From Candidatus Krumholzibacteriota bacterium (GTDB taxonomy: Bacteria > Krumholzibacteriota > Krumholzibacteriia > Krumholzibacteriales > Krumholzibacteriaceae): DNA of 64,000 nt. The stretch is taken from the NCBI GenBank assembly GCA_016932415.1, contig JAFGCX010000007.1, positions 244,280-308,279 on the forward strand, in the 5' to 3' direction. The translations under genes and the position numbers were made by a program. Of this stretch, positions 9,460 to 17,612 are shown piece after piece (position 1 is the stretch's first letter; each line of letters begins with the position of its first letter). The notes beneath the pieces are model-generated. The model searched no databases, was not told the DNA's origin, and saw only the letters and a list, made by a program, of their open reading frames with translations.

Positions 9460-11679
9460 TTAAATACTAAGTTTGCTGGAATCTCCTGGAGGAATAAAAA
9501 CTTCTTGTATTTTCTCACATTTTCGATCCTTACCTATACATTCAACTAATGATTGAAGCAAATAAATACCCTGCAAATATAGTATGAGTGATTTTATTGG
9601 TGATGGAGACTTTGATGCAATGAAAATAAGACGATCTGCCAGATAATAGGAAAAACGTCTGATTCCAGAATGTTTTTCATGAAACTCCAATTCTTCCTTC
9701 ATTCCATTAATTAAAATATCCCACACAACGGATAACCCCCTCCTCCTTTCAGGATATAAAATATTAAATTCCCCCAATCCCTCTTTTAATCCAAATTGTT
9801 CTATAAACCATGTTAGTTCTTCATTACTATATTGTTCGAGATTCATCGAGATACAAACATGCGCAACGAGATGGGAATAGTCGATCAAATAGTCATCGAC
9901 ATGAATATTCCCAATATCAATAAATCGAGATGACGTACCATCGTTATTAATCATTATATTGTTCCCATGGCAGTCTCCATGCACAATAACATTTCTTGAT
10001 TTATCTTCAGGATATCTCCCGGTCAACGGAATATTATGATACATATTCAATAATTTGACTATATTATAGCGGGCGGTATTTATCCTGATTTTCCTGCCGT
10101 CTATCTTTATGAAGATTCCTCTGTTGATAGCTACGTCTAAGTATGATTGCTTTCTGGCTAAACCATCAAGTCTCTCTAAAAGTTTTCCAATTCTATATTC
10201 GAATGCAGGTGGTTCTTTAACATCTCTAATAGATTTCGGAGTAATTGAATGTAGTCTTTTTATAAGCGATAACGAGGCTTTCGAATACATAACAAGCTTT
10301 TGATTCTGTGATGCCTGAGTACCATCGCTGGGGAGGCAATTTTTTACCAGCGATGCATACTCATCATATTCCTCAAGATATTCTATTACTCCATAACCTT
10401 GTTCTCCGGATCCTATTGTTCCAGCATTAATCTTTTGATCATGAAATGCTACAAGTTTTTTCCCTTCTTCTGGAAGGGTATCATAAATAACTGAGGATCG
10501 TTTTAATACTTCCGGCGGTCCAATTTTAATAATATATTTTGATTTGGTTCTCGATATATTTTCTAATGTTAAAGGAGCATGTATTTTTGCATTTACGCTA
10601 TATACATGTGCTGAACTCCACCCACCAGTCAGCCTCCTTACATCATCGAGTTCAACATTTGTAGAATTTCTCAGAACATCTTCAAGCATGTTCATTTCGC
10701 TTGCTGATATATTCGAATTATCGATTCTTTTCTCTATTAATGCAGAAACCCCACAATTCATAAATCGAACAAAAAATTCTTCTTTATCAATTGCCAATAT
10801 CAGTTTTAAAAACAACCCCGCGTGATAACCGTCAAAATTGCCGATTAAATGCTTTGCGCAAATTGACAACCAATTCAGAAAATGCTCTTGTTCTTTAACT
10901 TTACGCCCGCGTTTGCGCTCAATAAAATATAGGAATATATGAGGATAAACAATTCTTGAAAAATCGCCTTGATGGTATTTCTGCAATCTTTCAATAGTCG
11001 CAATGGAAACAATGCGTCCTTCCAGATAATTCAAATGCCTTTCCAGCGATTGATTTCTTTGATACCCGTCGTAATATCCACTAAGGAAGAGCAGCCACAT
11101 AGCGTAGCTAAAGTCTCTAGGTATTATGTTTTTTCTTTCTCTCCGATTTATTATTAAATGCCAATGACTTTCGAGAAATAGTTTGTGCAGTCTATCCGCA
11201 TCTTTAATGATTTTAATATTTTTAGGAAAATTTTCAGGTAATTTATCTTTTTTAGCATAATGAACCAAAGTGCCCATAAAATCAGTGTAAGCCAATCTGA
11301 CAAGTGTCTTGTCATCAAGATAATCGCTATAATGTTCAATAAGATAAACTATTGAATTCTCAAAACTATCAAAATCAAATTCGGAAATTTGAAGTAATGA
11401 CCTTAAACGGCTTGGATGAGCATACATTTGCACTTGATCAAGTGCCGTCTGACTTTGAAGATATTCAGAAAGACCTTTAAGCCGTTCTTTTATTATCGGT
11501 AATATGCGCAGCCAGGAACAAATTTCTATTAATTGAGCTGAAGCTCTTGCTATATCGCCAGATTTTATTTTATTGGCAGTTTCGATTTCGAAGAACTTGT
11601 TATTCGATGACTCTGCAGAACTTAGAAGTTTTGTGAACAGAGTGATCGAATCCCGCATTAAAGTTTCTGATATTTTCAT
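9460..11679 (-). CDS. Large aminoglycoside-phosphotransferase-fold kinase, AT-rich
   Basis: Using the ATG at 11679 the product has 739 residues; longer forms starting up to 11733 are possible, and the ribosome site (GGGG, 12-13 bases upstream) is weak. The C-terminal half is a phosphotransferase of the APH/choline-kinase fold: an N-lobe with LTGGWSSAHVY and YIIKIG (likely ATP lysine), then VIVHGDCHGNNIMI with catalytic Asp569 and Asn574, and FIDIGN with metal-binding Asp588. The N-terminal 340 or so residues are helical and match nothing I know. Such kinases phosphorylate small molecules or sugars; the substrate cannot be read from sequence, and antibiotic resistance should not be assumed. 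Codon use is much more AT-rich than in neighbours, which suggests transfer. Confidence 0.75.
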   Translation of the reverse strand: MKISETLMRDSITLFTKLLSSAESSNNKFFEIETANKIKSGDIARASAQLIEICSWLRILPIIKERLKGLSEYLQSQTALDQVQMYAHPSRLRSLLQISEFDFDSFENSIVYLIEHYSDYLDDKTLVRLAYTDFMGTLVHYAKKDKLPENFPKNIKIIKDADRLHKLFLESHWHLIINRRERKNIIPRDFSYAMWLLFLSGYYDGYQRNQSLERHLNYLEGRIVSIATIERLQKYHQGDFSRIVYPHIFLYFIERKRGRKVKEQEHFLNWLSICAKHLIGNFDGYHAGLFLKLILAIDKEEFFVRFMNCGVSALIEKRIDNSNISASEMNMLEDVLRNSTNVELDDVRRLTGGWSSAHVYSVNAKIHAPLTLENISRTKSKYIIKIGPPEVLKRSSVIYDTLPEEGKKLVAFHDQKINAGTIGSGEQGYGVIEYLEEYDEYASLVKNCLPSDGTQASQNQKLVMYSKASLSLIKRLHSITPKSIRDVKEPPAFEYRIGKLLERLDGLARKQSYLDVAINRGIFIKIDGRKIRINTARYNIVKLLNMYHNIPLTGRYPEDKSRNVIVHGDCHGNNIMINNDGTSSRFIDIGNIHVDDYLIDYSHLVAHVCISMNLEQYSNEELTWFIEQFGLKEGLGEFNILYPERRRGLSVVWDILINGMKEELEFHEKHSGIRRFSYYLADRLIFIASKSPSPIKSLILYLQGIYLLQSLVECIGKDRKCEKIQEVFIPPGDSSKLSI

Positions 11680-11827
11680 TATTATACCAACCCCAAAGTA
11701 AATGAGGAAAAAACATAACATATAATTCAACAATAATCAATATATTCATATATTATTGATTCATGCGAGTTTATCATAGCAGACACTGATAAAGCAGCCT
11801 ATCCCGGGCAACCTGTCCGGAGCCTCC

Positions 11828-11857
11828 TTGCCAAAACAGGCTATTTTGTGCTATCAT
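11828..11857 (+). promoter_or_regulatory. Promoter for the ZU5 lipoprotein
   Basis: TTGCCA and TATCAT are separated by 18 bases, and the -10 is extended (TG-C-TATCAT). The predicted transcript starts near 11864, about 80 bases before the ATG at 11945. Confidence 0.55.
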
Positions 11858-11944
11858 ACGTCCGTTTTATTACCTGACTCCCGGGCTTATCCCCGGAGTT
11901 GTTGATTCGGCGGTTGGTCCCACCCCGGCAGAAAGGTAACATCG

Positions 11945-13564
11945 ATGCGTAACGCCTTGCTTTCGATTTCAGTCATTTCATTACTGCTTATTTCTTTATT
12001 CGTTATCTTCAATTGCGGCGGCGACAGCGGCACTTCCGTGACTACGCCCTCCGCGGAAATAGGGCCGGAAGGCGGCACAGTTACTGATAAAGGAGGCGCC
12101 TCGGTATATATACCACCTGGAGCGTTGAATGCGGTGACCACGATATCGGTGGAAACAGTCGCAAGTGATGACGATCTCCCCTCTGATCTTGACTTTTTCT
12201 TCATGGAATGCAGCGGGGGAGGAATCTTCGAGCCGCACGGGCTGGTCTTCAACGACTCGGTCACGATCACCCTGCCCCTTGTCACATCGTTGCCGCCAGG
12301 TGATACGCTCACCCTCTTCACCTGGTCCGAGGCCGATACAGCGTGGGACTGCTCACAGTTTCCAGCGATAGTCGATCCCGGCGGCCTGAGCGTCAGCGCG
12401 AAGGTGACGCACTTCTCCTATTTCGTTGTGGATATATCGTTCGGCAACGCGGACATGTTCGACCTGCTCAACTCCGAGACTTCTCCCGAGAACGCGTTCA
12501 GCAATTTCTGCAGTGATTTCCAGAATGAATTTTACGGCGTGGGAACAAGAAGCCTCCCTCCCCAAGTCGGATGTTGTTTCGAGGCGAAGTACATCGAGTT
12601 CTACATGGAATACTGCGACGGAGAGGCTGTCAGTACGTTCAACCATACTGCAGGCATTCCCACTTCCTGCCCGAGGCACGAGCGCATCACGGCGACGAAA
12701 GCAGGCGCGGCAGCTGGCGCCTATACGACACTCAGCGTTGTCATTCATCTCGATTACTGTGTTCCGACACTACACATCTCTAATTATGACAACTTCCTGG
12801 ACCTCGACAAAGGAGAGACAGGCACGATGATATCGGGCACATTCAACTGTTCCGACAAGTTTCCGAATACCGGCGGGACTATTGAATTCTCGGTGGAAGG
12901 CCCGGGATCAGTCGCTCCAAACAGGATAATGACGAACGATACCTGGCAAGTGCATTTTGAATCGACAGAAGAGGGCACAGCAGTGGTAACCGCGACTCTG
13001 GCGTCGTGCATGAACCCATCAGGAAGAGTCACTGATAACGTGATGATTCATTGCGCAAAGAAAGGCGACTGGGCTGCCGTGATCGAGATAGATTTCACTC
13101 ACTCCGGCGAGGGCGTTGACTGGACCTTCCAGGATCATGTGGGGATACTGGCCGACCTTACCATAGACGATGAAGCAGACTCGGCGATAACAGGGACCAC
13201 TATCTCGGGATCTCAGGAAATGGACGTCGCACCGGAGAGCTGCGACCTGACCGCGGTGCTGGCTCCGGAATTCGCCGGAGGATACCTCAAGGGAACAAAG
13301 ATCGGCGAGGTGATCCAGTTCCGATACGCACCAGATCCGGGTTCATTCTTCGTGATGTTCGGCCTTCACTGCGAGCGCGAACCGGACCCCCCGTTCGATA
13401 TAATGATCACCGCCTATACCAACATGCTGGCCACGATCATCGGCGATATCATTTTCACTACACCATTGGTCGAAGCATTCCCGGTCACCGTAAGCGGCTC
13501 GCAGTCTTTCGGCAGCGACCCTCCAATCGAGTATACATATACGCTGACGATGGCGAGAAGGTGA
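11945..13564 (+). CDS. ZU5-domain lipoprotein
   Basis: The 539-residue product has a hydrophobic leader ending in LFVIFNC followed by GGDSG, a likely but imperfect lipobox (Asn before Cys). Residues about 35-155 match the ZU5 pattern: IGPEGGTVTDKGGASVYIPP, then GALNAVTTISVE, and a later HFSYFVV strand. ZU5 domains in bacterial exported proteins are beta-sandwiches thought to mediate contacts. The remaining 380 residues are beta-rich, contain several cysteine pairs and an Ig-like stretch (about 280-375), and match nothing I can name. AAAGG precedes the ATG. It probably sits on a membrane facing the periplasm or outside. It converges on the SIMPL gene. Confidence 0.8.
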   Translation: MRNALLSISVISLLLISLFVIFNCGGDSGTSVTTPSAEIGPEGGTVTDKGGASVYIPPGALNAVTTISVETVASDDDLPSDLDFFFMECSGGGIFEPHGLVFNDSVTITLPLVTSLPPGDTLTLFTWSEADTAWDCSQFPAIVDPGGLSVSAKVTHFSYFVVDISFGNADMFDLLNSETSPENAFSNFCSDFQNEFYGVGTRSLPPQVGCCFEAKYIEFYMEYCDGEAVSTFNHTAGIPTSCPRHERITATKAGAAAGAYTTLSVVIHLDYCVPTLHISNYDNFLDLDKGETGTMISGTFNCSDKFPNTGGTIEFSVEGPGSVAPNRIMTNDTWQVHFESTEEGTAVVTATLASCMNPSGRVTDNVMIHCAKKGDWAAVIEIDFTHSGEGVDWTFQDHVGILADLTIDDEADSAITGTTISGSQEMDVAPESCDLTAVLAPEFAGGYLKGTKIGEVIQFRYAPDPGSFFVMFGLHCEREPDPPFDIMITAYTNMLATIIGDIIFTTPLVEAFPVTVSGSQSFGSDPPIEYTYTLTMARR

Positions 13565-13579
13565 GGGAGGGAGACAGGT

Positions 13580-13599
13580 TCTGACAATATTGTGTCAGA
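13580..13599. terminator. Weak hairpin between convergent genes
   Basis: TCTGACA and TGTCAGA form a 7-base-pair stem with a 6-base loop in the 50-base gap between converging genes. There is no clear T tract on either side, so this is only a candidate bidirectional terminator. Confidence 0.35.
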
Positions 13600-13614
13600 G
13601 ATCTCATTGCATTT

Positions 13615-14265
13615 TCAATCAACTATCTCCCAGACGACCTCAACATTGTCTGTCTTTTCGATATCTTCAGGCTCAAAATCAGGCTGAGCTTCGATATCGA
13701 CCATAGCCTCGCAGCAGAGATTTTCCGTCATTCGACTGTGAAAATGAACTTCGCTCCAGCTGTAATTTATCCTGAGGATCTTTCCCAGTTTCACGCCGGC
13801 AGCTTTTGTCATCAGATCCGCTTTTCGCCTTGCGTTTTTGACCGCATCCTCGACAAGTCTGTCCTTCAGCGCCTGAGGGTCGGAAACGGTGAAGTAGATA
13901 TCGAAATCGGCGCTCGACACCTTTTCGGCAATCGCCTTGAGAAGTCTGTTCGACTTTTCAGTATCCCTCGGAAACTCCAGCTTCAGCTTGTGAGTAGCGA
14001 TATATCCGTTGAAATTATATTCTTCCGTTTTCTTGTCATAAACCGTATCGGCTTTGATCCTGAACGAGGTGGTTTTAAGCGCTTTTCTGTCCACCCCCGC
14101 CTCCTCAACGGCCAGACGCACCTCTTCGACCTTCCTGTTGAGCGATTTAAGCGAATCGGTGTAATCCATTTCATGGCCCCTGACATCGAAACTTATTCCG
14201 AAAACATCCGGCGACTGGCTGACAGTTCCGCTTCCCTTGACGACAATGGTCCTTGTATCTGCCAT
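13615..14265 (-). CDS. SIMPL-domain (DUF541) protein
   Basis: The 216-residue product matches the SIMPL/DUF541 family over nearly its whole length: TIVVKGSGTVSQSPDVFGIS at the N-terminus, LNRKVEEVRLAVEEAGVD, then ALKTTSFRI and the helical VEDAVKNARRKADLMTKAAG. I prefer the ATG at 14265 because GGGGAG lies 5 bases upstream. Unlike most family members it has no signal peptide from this start; nor does the 14280 start supply one. Family members are generally periplasmic and form oligomeric rings, with poorly defined roles in stress tolerance. The missing export signal is therefore odd. The C-terminal 40 residues are acidic. Confidence 0.88.
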   Translation of the reverse strand: MADTRTIVVKGSGTVSQSPDVFGISFDVRGHEMDYTDSLKSLNRKVEEVRLAVEEAGVDRKALKTTSFRIKADTVYDKKTEEYNFNGYIATHKLKLEFPRDTEKSNRLLKAIAEKVSSADFDIYFTVSDPQALKDRLVEDAVKNARRKADLMTKAAGVKLGKILRINYSWSEVHFHSRMTENLCCEAMVDIEAQPDFEPEDIEKTDNVEVVWEIVD

Positions 14266-14316
14266 GGAGACTCCCCTCATGATCGAATGAATATGTTATG
14301 GATTACCAAAATCATC

Positions 14317-16164
14317 TCAAAAGAGAAAGTAGTAAGCCATATAAAAACCTTTCGGGTCATGCTGTATTGGATTTATACCATCGCCTGAGAGAAGCGGCAG
14401 CGTCTCACCATTCGCAACGGCTTCAAGATCGACAGATTTGCCAAAAATATAACCGACCTCGAAACGATGGTACCTCTTATCGTTCCTGGTATAAAATTCA
14501 CGTGATGTTATTCCTATACCCATTTTTATTAACCAACCGTCAATTTCAGTTTCATATGTCGTTGTTTCCATACCGTCATACATCGAAAAAGATTCATAAC
14601 GAGAATAGTGAACAGCTCCAGTTACTGCATGGAGCCGCCATCCATATTTCCAGAACTGCAAACGTATCGGGATCTGATATCTGACCTCAAGAGAATACCT
14701 ATCCGGCCTGATATCACCAGATTCTTCAAAAGTGATTCCGGGCCCCTTCACCAGGTCATCAAAGCCATAACTTATCGGTGACCATATTAGATCCAAAGAA
14801 GTCTCTTTTGTAAGGTTGTACGAACCAAGAACTCCAATGGAAAAAGATGAATAATCCCCTATTACAATATCCGAATTAGCACCAAGCCGCCAATTTCTGC
14901 CCATTCGAACTGGCTCTTTTTCCAGTTTTCGCTGCCAGCGAAATGTTCCTGTAAGCCACGTTTTGCCATCATTCTTTAATGAAATATAGGATTTCACAAC
15001 AGCGGAATCCGCAACACCTCTTTTTAGGGCAATATCGATGATCTGATCCGCTTTCTCAGACTTGCCGTTGGCTACAAGATTATCAGCCTCAAGCAGATAA
15101 GGTTCTTTCCACAAGCTGTCTATAGCGATGGCTTTGTTAATATGTTTCGACGCTCTCTCGTCACGCTCTTTCTGAACTGCATTTTCCCGGTCCGTACCAA
15201 TATGGAGTATTCTTTTTTCGCCCAGGAGATATTCCTCTGCACGGCTTAGATGGTAAGAAGCCATGGAAAAATGATACATTCTTTCAGCATCACGCTCACT
15301 GATATCATATTTCTTTTCTTCTCCTTCATTCATAATATTCTCATAGGCTTTAGCAGTGCTTTTCCATTCTGTTTCGAGGCGAAATCCTGTAGGTGTTGGA
15401 GCCATATAATTGTCGAGCGGGTAATATGTCCTGCATAAAAAGAACACTTTCCCATCAAGGTCATAAAGATGTCCAGGCAGGACAGGAGGATTGATTGCGT
15501 ACTGAGACTTTTTTATACGCAGATCTTCGTCAATGCTATTATCGAGGAATCCTTCCAGGATATTCTGCTTTTTTTTGAATAATGCAGTATCGATTTCGGG
15601 AATAGTCCCTTTAAGTAAATCGTCCCCACTATCTAGAGCAGACCGTTTCTTTGTCATATGAACGACCAGCAATTTATTCCCTTTATAATCGATCACATCT
15701 CCAGAAAGATTTGCGCTGAAGACATATACTTGTTTCGATTTTGGCAGGGTTCCCTTAAAAGCAAACAAAACATCGGTTTTATTGAAGCTGATACTAGCAT
15801 TAGCCTTGGTTGTCGTCGTATACGTCCCCCCGGATGGGAGTGTATAAGTATTAACGCTATAATACCCTTCGTAATATTCCGGTTCAGCAAGCGCCAATAC
15901 GGTATATTCCTGATTATTTTCAGCTGTATAAGCTTTAAAATACCCCTCGATGTTCAATGTGTCCCTGATGATCACAGACGAGCTGTCATACCGGAGCACC
16001 CTCTTCATCATCTCGACTTCTTTAGAAATATCACTATTTGGCAGGTTTCCATCATAACTTTGGCAACCGGAGTTTATGAGTGACACAAAGCCAAATAAAA
16101 TAAATGATAATACCGGGAACAGGTTGTGCTTAACAAAACGCTCTTTCCATTTAATATGCTTCAT
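14317..16164 (-). CDS. Lipoprotein with predicted outer-membrane beta-barrel C-terminus
   Basis: The start at 16164 is supported by AAAGGTGG upstream and gives 615 residues. The N-terminal leader ends in LINSGC, a good lipobox. The middle (about 300-390) is helical and TPR-like (HINKAIAIDSLWKEPYLLEA). From about 400 to the end, alternating aromatic and polar strands (RWQRKL, WRLGANSDIVIGDYSSFSIG, YSLEVRYQIPIRL, HRFEVGYIFG) finish in MAYYFLF with a terminal Phe, the usual sign of an outer-membrane barrel. I do not recognise a family. A lipid anchor together with a barrel is unusual. The gene is AT-rich like its upstream neighbour at 16328. Confidence 0.65.
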   Translation of the reverse strand: MKHIKWKERFVKHNLFPVLSFILFGFVSLINSGCQSYDGNLPNSDISKEVEMMKRVLRYDSSSVIIRDTLNIEGYFKAYTAENNQEYTVLALAEPEYYEGYYSVNTYTLPSGGTYTTTTKANASISFNKTDVLFAFKGTLPKSKQVYVFSANLSGDVIDYKGNKLLVVHMTKKRSALDSGDDLLKGTIPEIDTALFKKKQNILEGFLDNSIDEDLRIKKSQYAINPPVLPGHLYDLDGKVFFLCRTYYPLDNYMAPTPTGFRLETEWKSTAKAYENIMNEGEEKKYDISERDAERMYHFSMASYHLSRAEEYLLGEKRILHIGTDRENAVQKERDERASKHINKAIAIDSLWKEPYLLEADNLVANGKSEKADQIIDIALKRGVADSAVVKSYISLKNDGKTWLTGTFRWQRKLEKEPVRMGRNWRLGANSDIVIGDYSSFSIGVLGSYNLTKETSLDLIWSPISYGFDDLVKGPGITFEESGDIRPDRYSLEVRYQIPIRLQFWKYGWRLHAVTGAVHYSRYESFSMYDGMETTTYETEIDGWLIKMGIGITSREFYTRNDKRYHRFEVGYIFGKSVDLEAVANGETLPLLSGDGINPIQHDPKGFYMAYYFLF

Positions 16165-16327
16165 GCATATAACCACCTTTTACAACATTATCTATCCCAT
16201 CTGGAAAAAACCGCACAATACAAGGATAGAATATAATTTAGTTTTCAAAAGACACACGTACTAGATGTATGTGCTAATATAAATCTCAACAAATGACCCT
16301 CACTACATTTAACACTCCTAGCATATC

Positions 16328-17335
16328 TTAGAATATATCATCCAAGTATTTTGCCCTTAACAACACGTCCTTTTTTACATAAACCGGACTCTGTGGTGAC
16401 TTGTTTTTATCCTCTATAGGGATTTTTTTGATTCTTTTAGCCTTTCCTTTAAAATACACAATATATTTCCCTGTATTTTTGTAGGGTTTAATATCCTGAA
16501 TCTTGGCCATATGCGTAACAGCACTTACCGGCGAAGTCTGGTAGGCGGCAATATACTTTATCCGTTCCTTCATTGCTGCTCCGATCCTGATCTCGTACCA
16601 ACAATCCTCTCCCAGGAATGTTTCCTTAAAACCATCCTCTCTTGCAGGTACGATTATTGTATCAGATTCAACCCTTCTCATTTGCCGCTTTTTCCGCCTT
16701 TCCCTTTGCTTGATTTTATCACCTTTCGGAATCTCGCCATAATCTTCTCCCACATCATACAGCGTATCATATTGATAAATCAGCGACCCTTTTGACGACA
16801 TATATGCTTTTAGTTCAAGGACTGAAATATTCGCATTGATCTTTGCAAGCACATTGTGCAGTTCTGATCTGGCCTCGTCAATTAGCACAATCGCCTTAAA
16901 TGGTTTATAGATGGCACTGTCGAGATAGTTGTCAATGTTTCTACTGGCCGAATTTGCCTGACCCGTTCTAAGCTTTTTCAACATTTCAGGATTTTTTGTT
17001 ATCTTTTCCATAAGAAAATTTCGGATCGAATATTTTCCTTCCTCAAAATTTGTTGCAAATTTTAGAAGCTGGATCCCGACATGCTTAAAAGGATCATGTG
17101 ATACTATCTCATTTTCAATAACGTAAAACTGTGGATCAGACGGTAAGGTCAGATCGATCAAATATGCATCAGGAATCGTTATAATATCATTTCCTCTAAC
17201 TTGTTTTTTCACGTCGACATATATTGTAGCAGGACCGAATATTTTATCCGCCAAGTGTTTTACAGCTTTTTCGAATTCACCCTCATTTACAAACTGCAGA
17301 TAACTGAATATTTCATCCTTTAACGAAATAAGCAT
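16328..17335 (-). CDS. Possible PD-(D/E)XK-like nuclease with PUA-like C-terminal domain
   Basis: This 335-residue AT-rich gene has a good ribosome site (AGGGAG). Residues about 50-95 read IPDAYLIDLTLPSDPQFYVI followed by ENE, then a His and QLLKFA, an arrangement like a PD-(D/E)XK nuclease core with Asp56 or Asp61, Glu74 and Glu76, although the usual lysine is absent. Residues about 240-310 (IKYIAAYQTSPVSAVTHMAK, then ...KYIVYFKGKA) resemble PUA-superfamily folds of the EVE/ASCH type, which in other proteins read modified bases. Together these suggest a restriction-like enzyme, but both assignments are by eye. No methyltransferase or partner gene is adjacent. Confidence 0.5.
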   Translation of the reverse strand: MLISLKDEIFSYLQFVNEGEFEKAVKHLADKIFGPATIYVDVKKQVRGNDIITIPDAYLIDLTLPSDPQFYVIENEIVSHDPFKHVGIQLLKFATNFEEGKYSIRNFLMEKITKNPEMLKKLRTGQANSASRNIDNYLDSAIYKPFKAIVLIDEARSELHNVLAKINANISVLELKAYMSSKGSLIYQYDTLYDVGEDYGEIPKGDKIKQRERRKKRQMRRVESDTIIVPAREDGFKETFLGEDCWYEIRIGAAMKERIKYIAAYQTSPVSAVTHMAKIQDIKPYKNTGKYIVYFKGKAKRIKKIPIEDKNKSPQSPVYVKKDVLLRAKYLDDIF

Positions 17336-17612
17336 GATTTACTCCCTGCTTCCTCAAATATGTTTTTCCAAACGTGGCGTTCGCACCTTAATGATATCCC
17401 ATTGAAGGAATATTTATTAAGGCCATTTTTGCAGTAATAAGTTATCTCCGAAGTTATGCTTTGGTGGAAATGCAGCGAGACAGCCGGCAGACTATACCAC
17501 GAGCCCATGGCGGATTTCAACAATTGTTTCGAAGTTAGCTGTCAACAAACAGTTAGAATCCCGGGGCTACTTCAGATTCATCGGCATAAACACCCGAACA
17601 AACCAGCCCCCA

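Noticed and set aside
9460..11679. Calling the kinase an aminoglycoside resistance gene
   Set aside because: Only the fold is supported; the size and N-terminal extension differ from known resistance enzymes.
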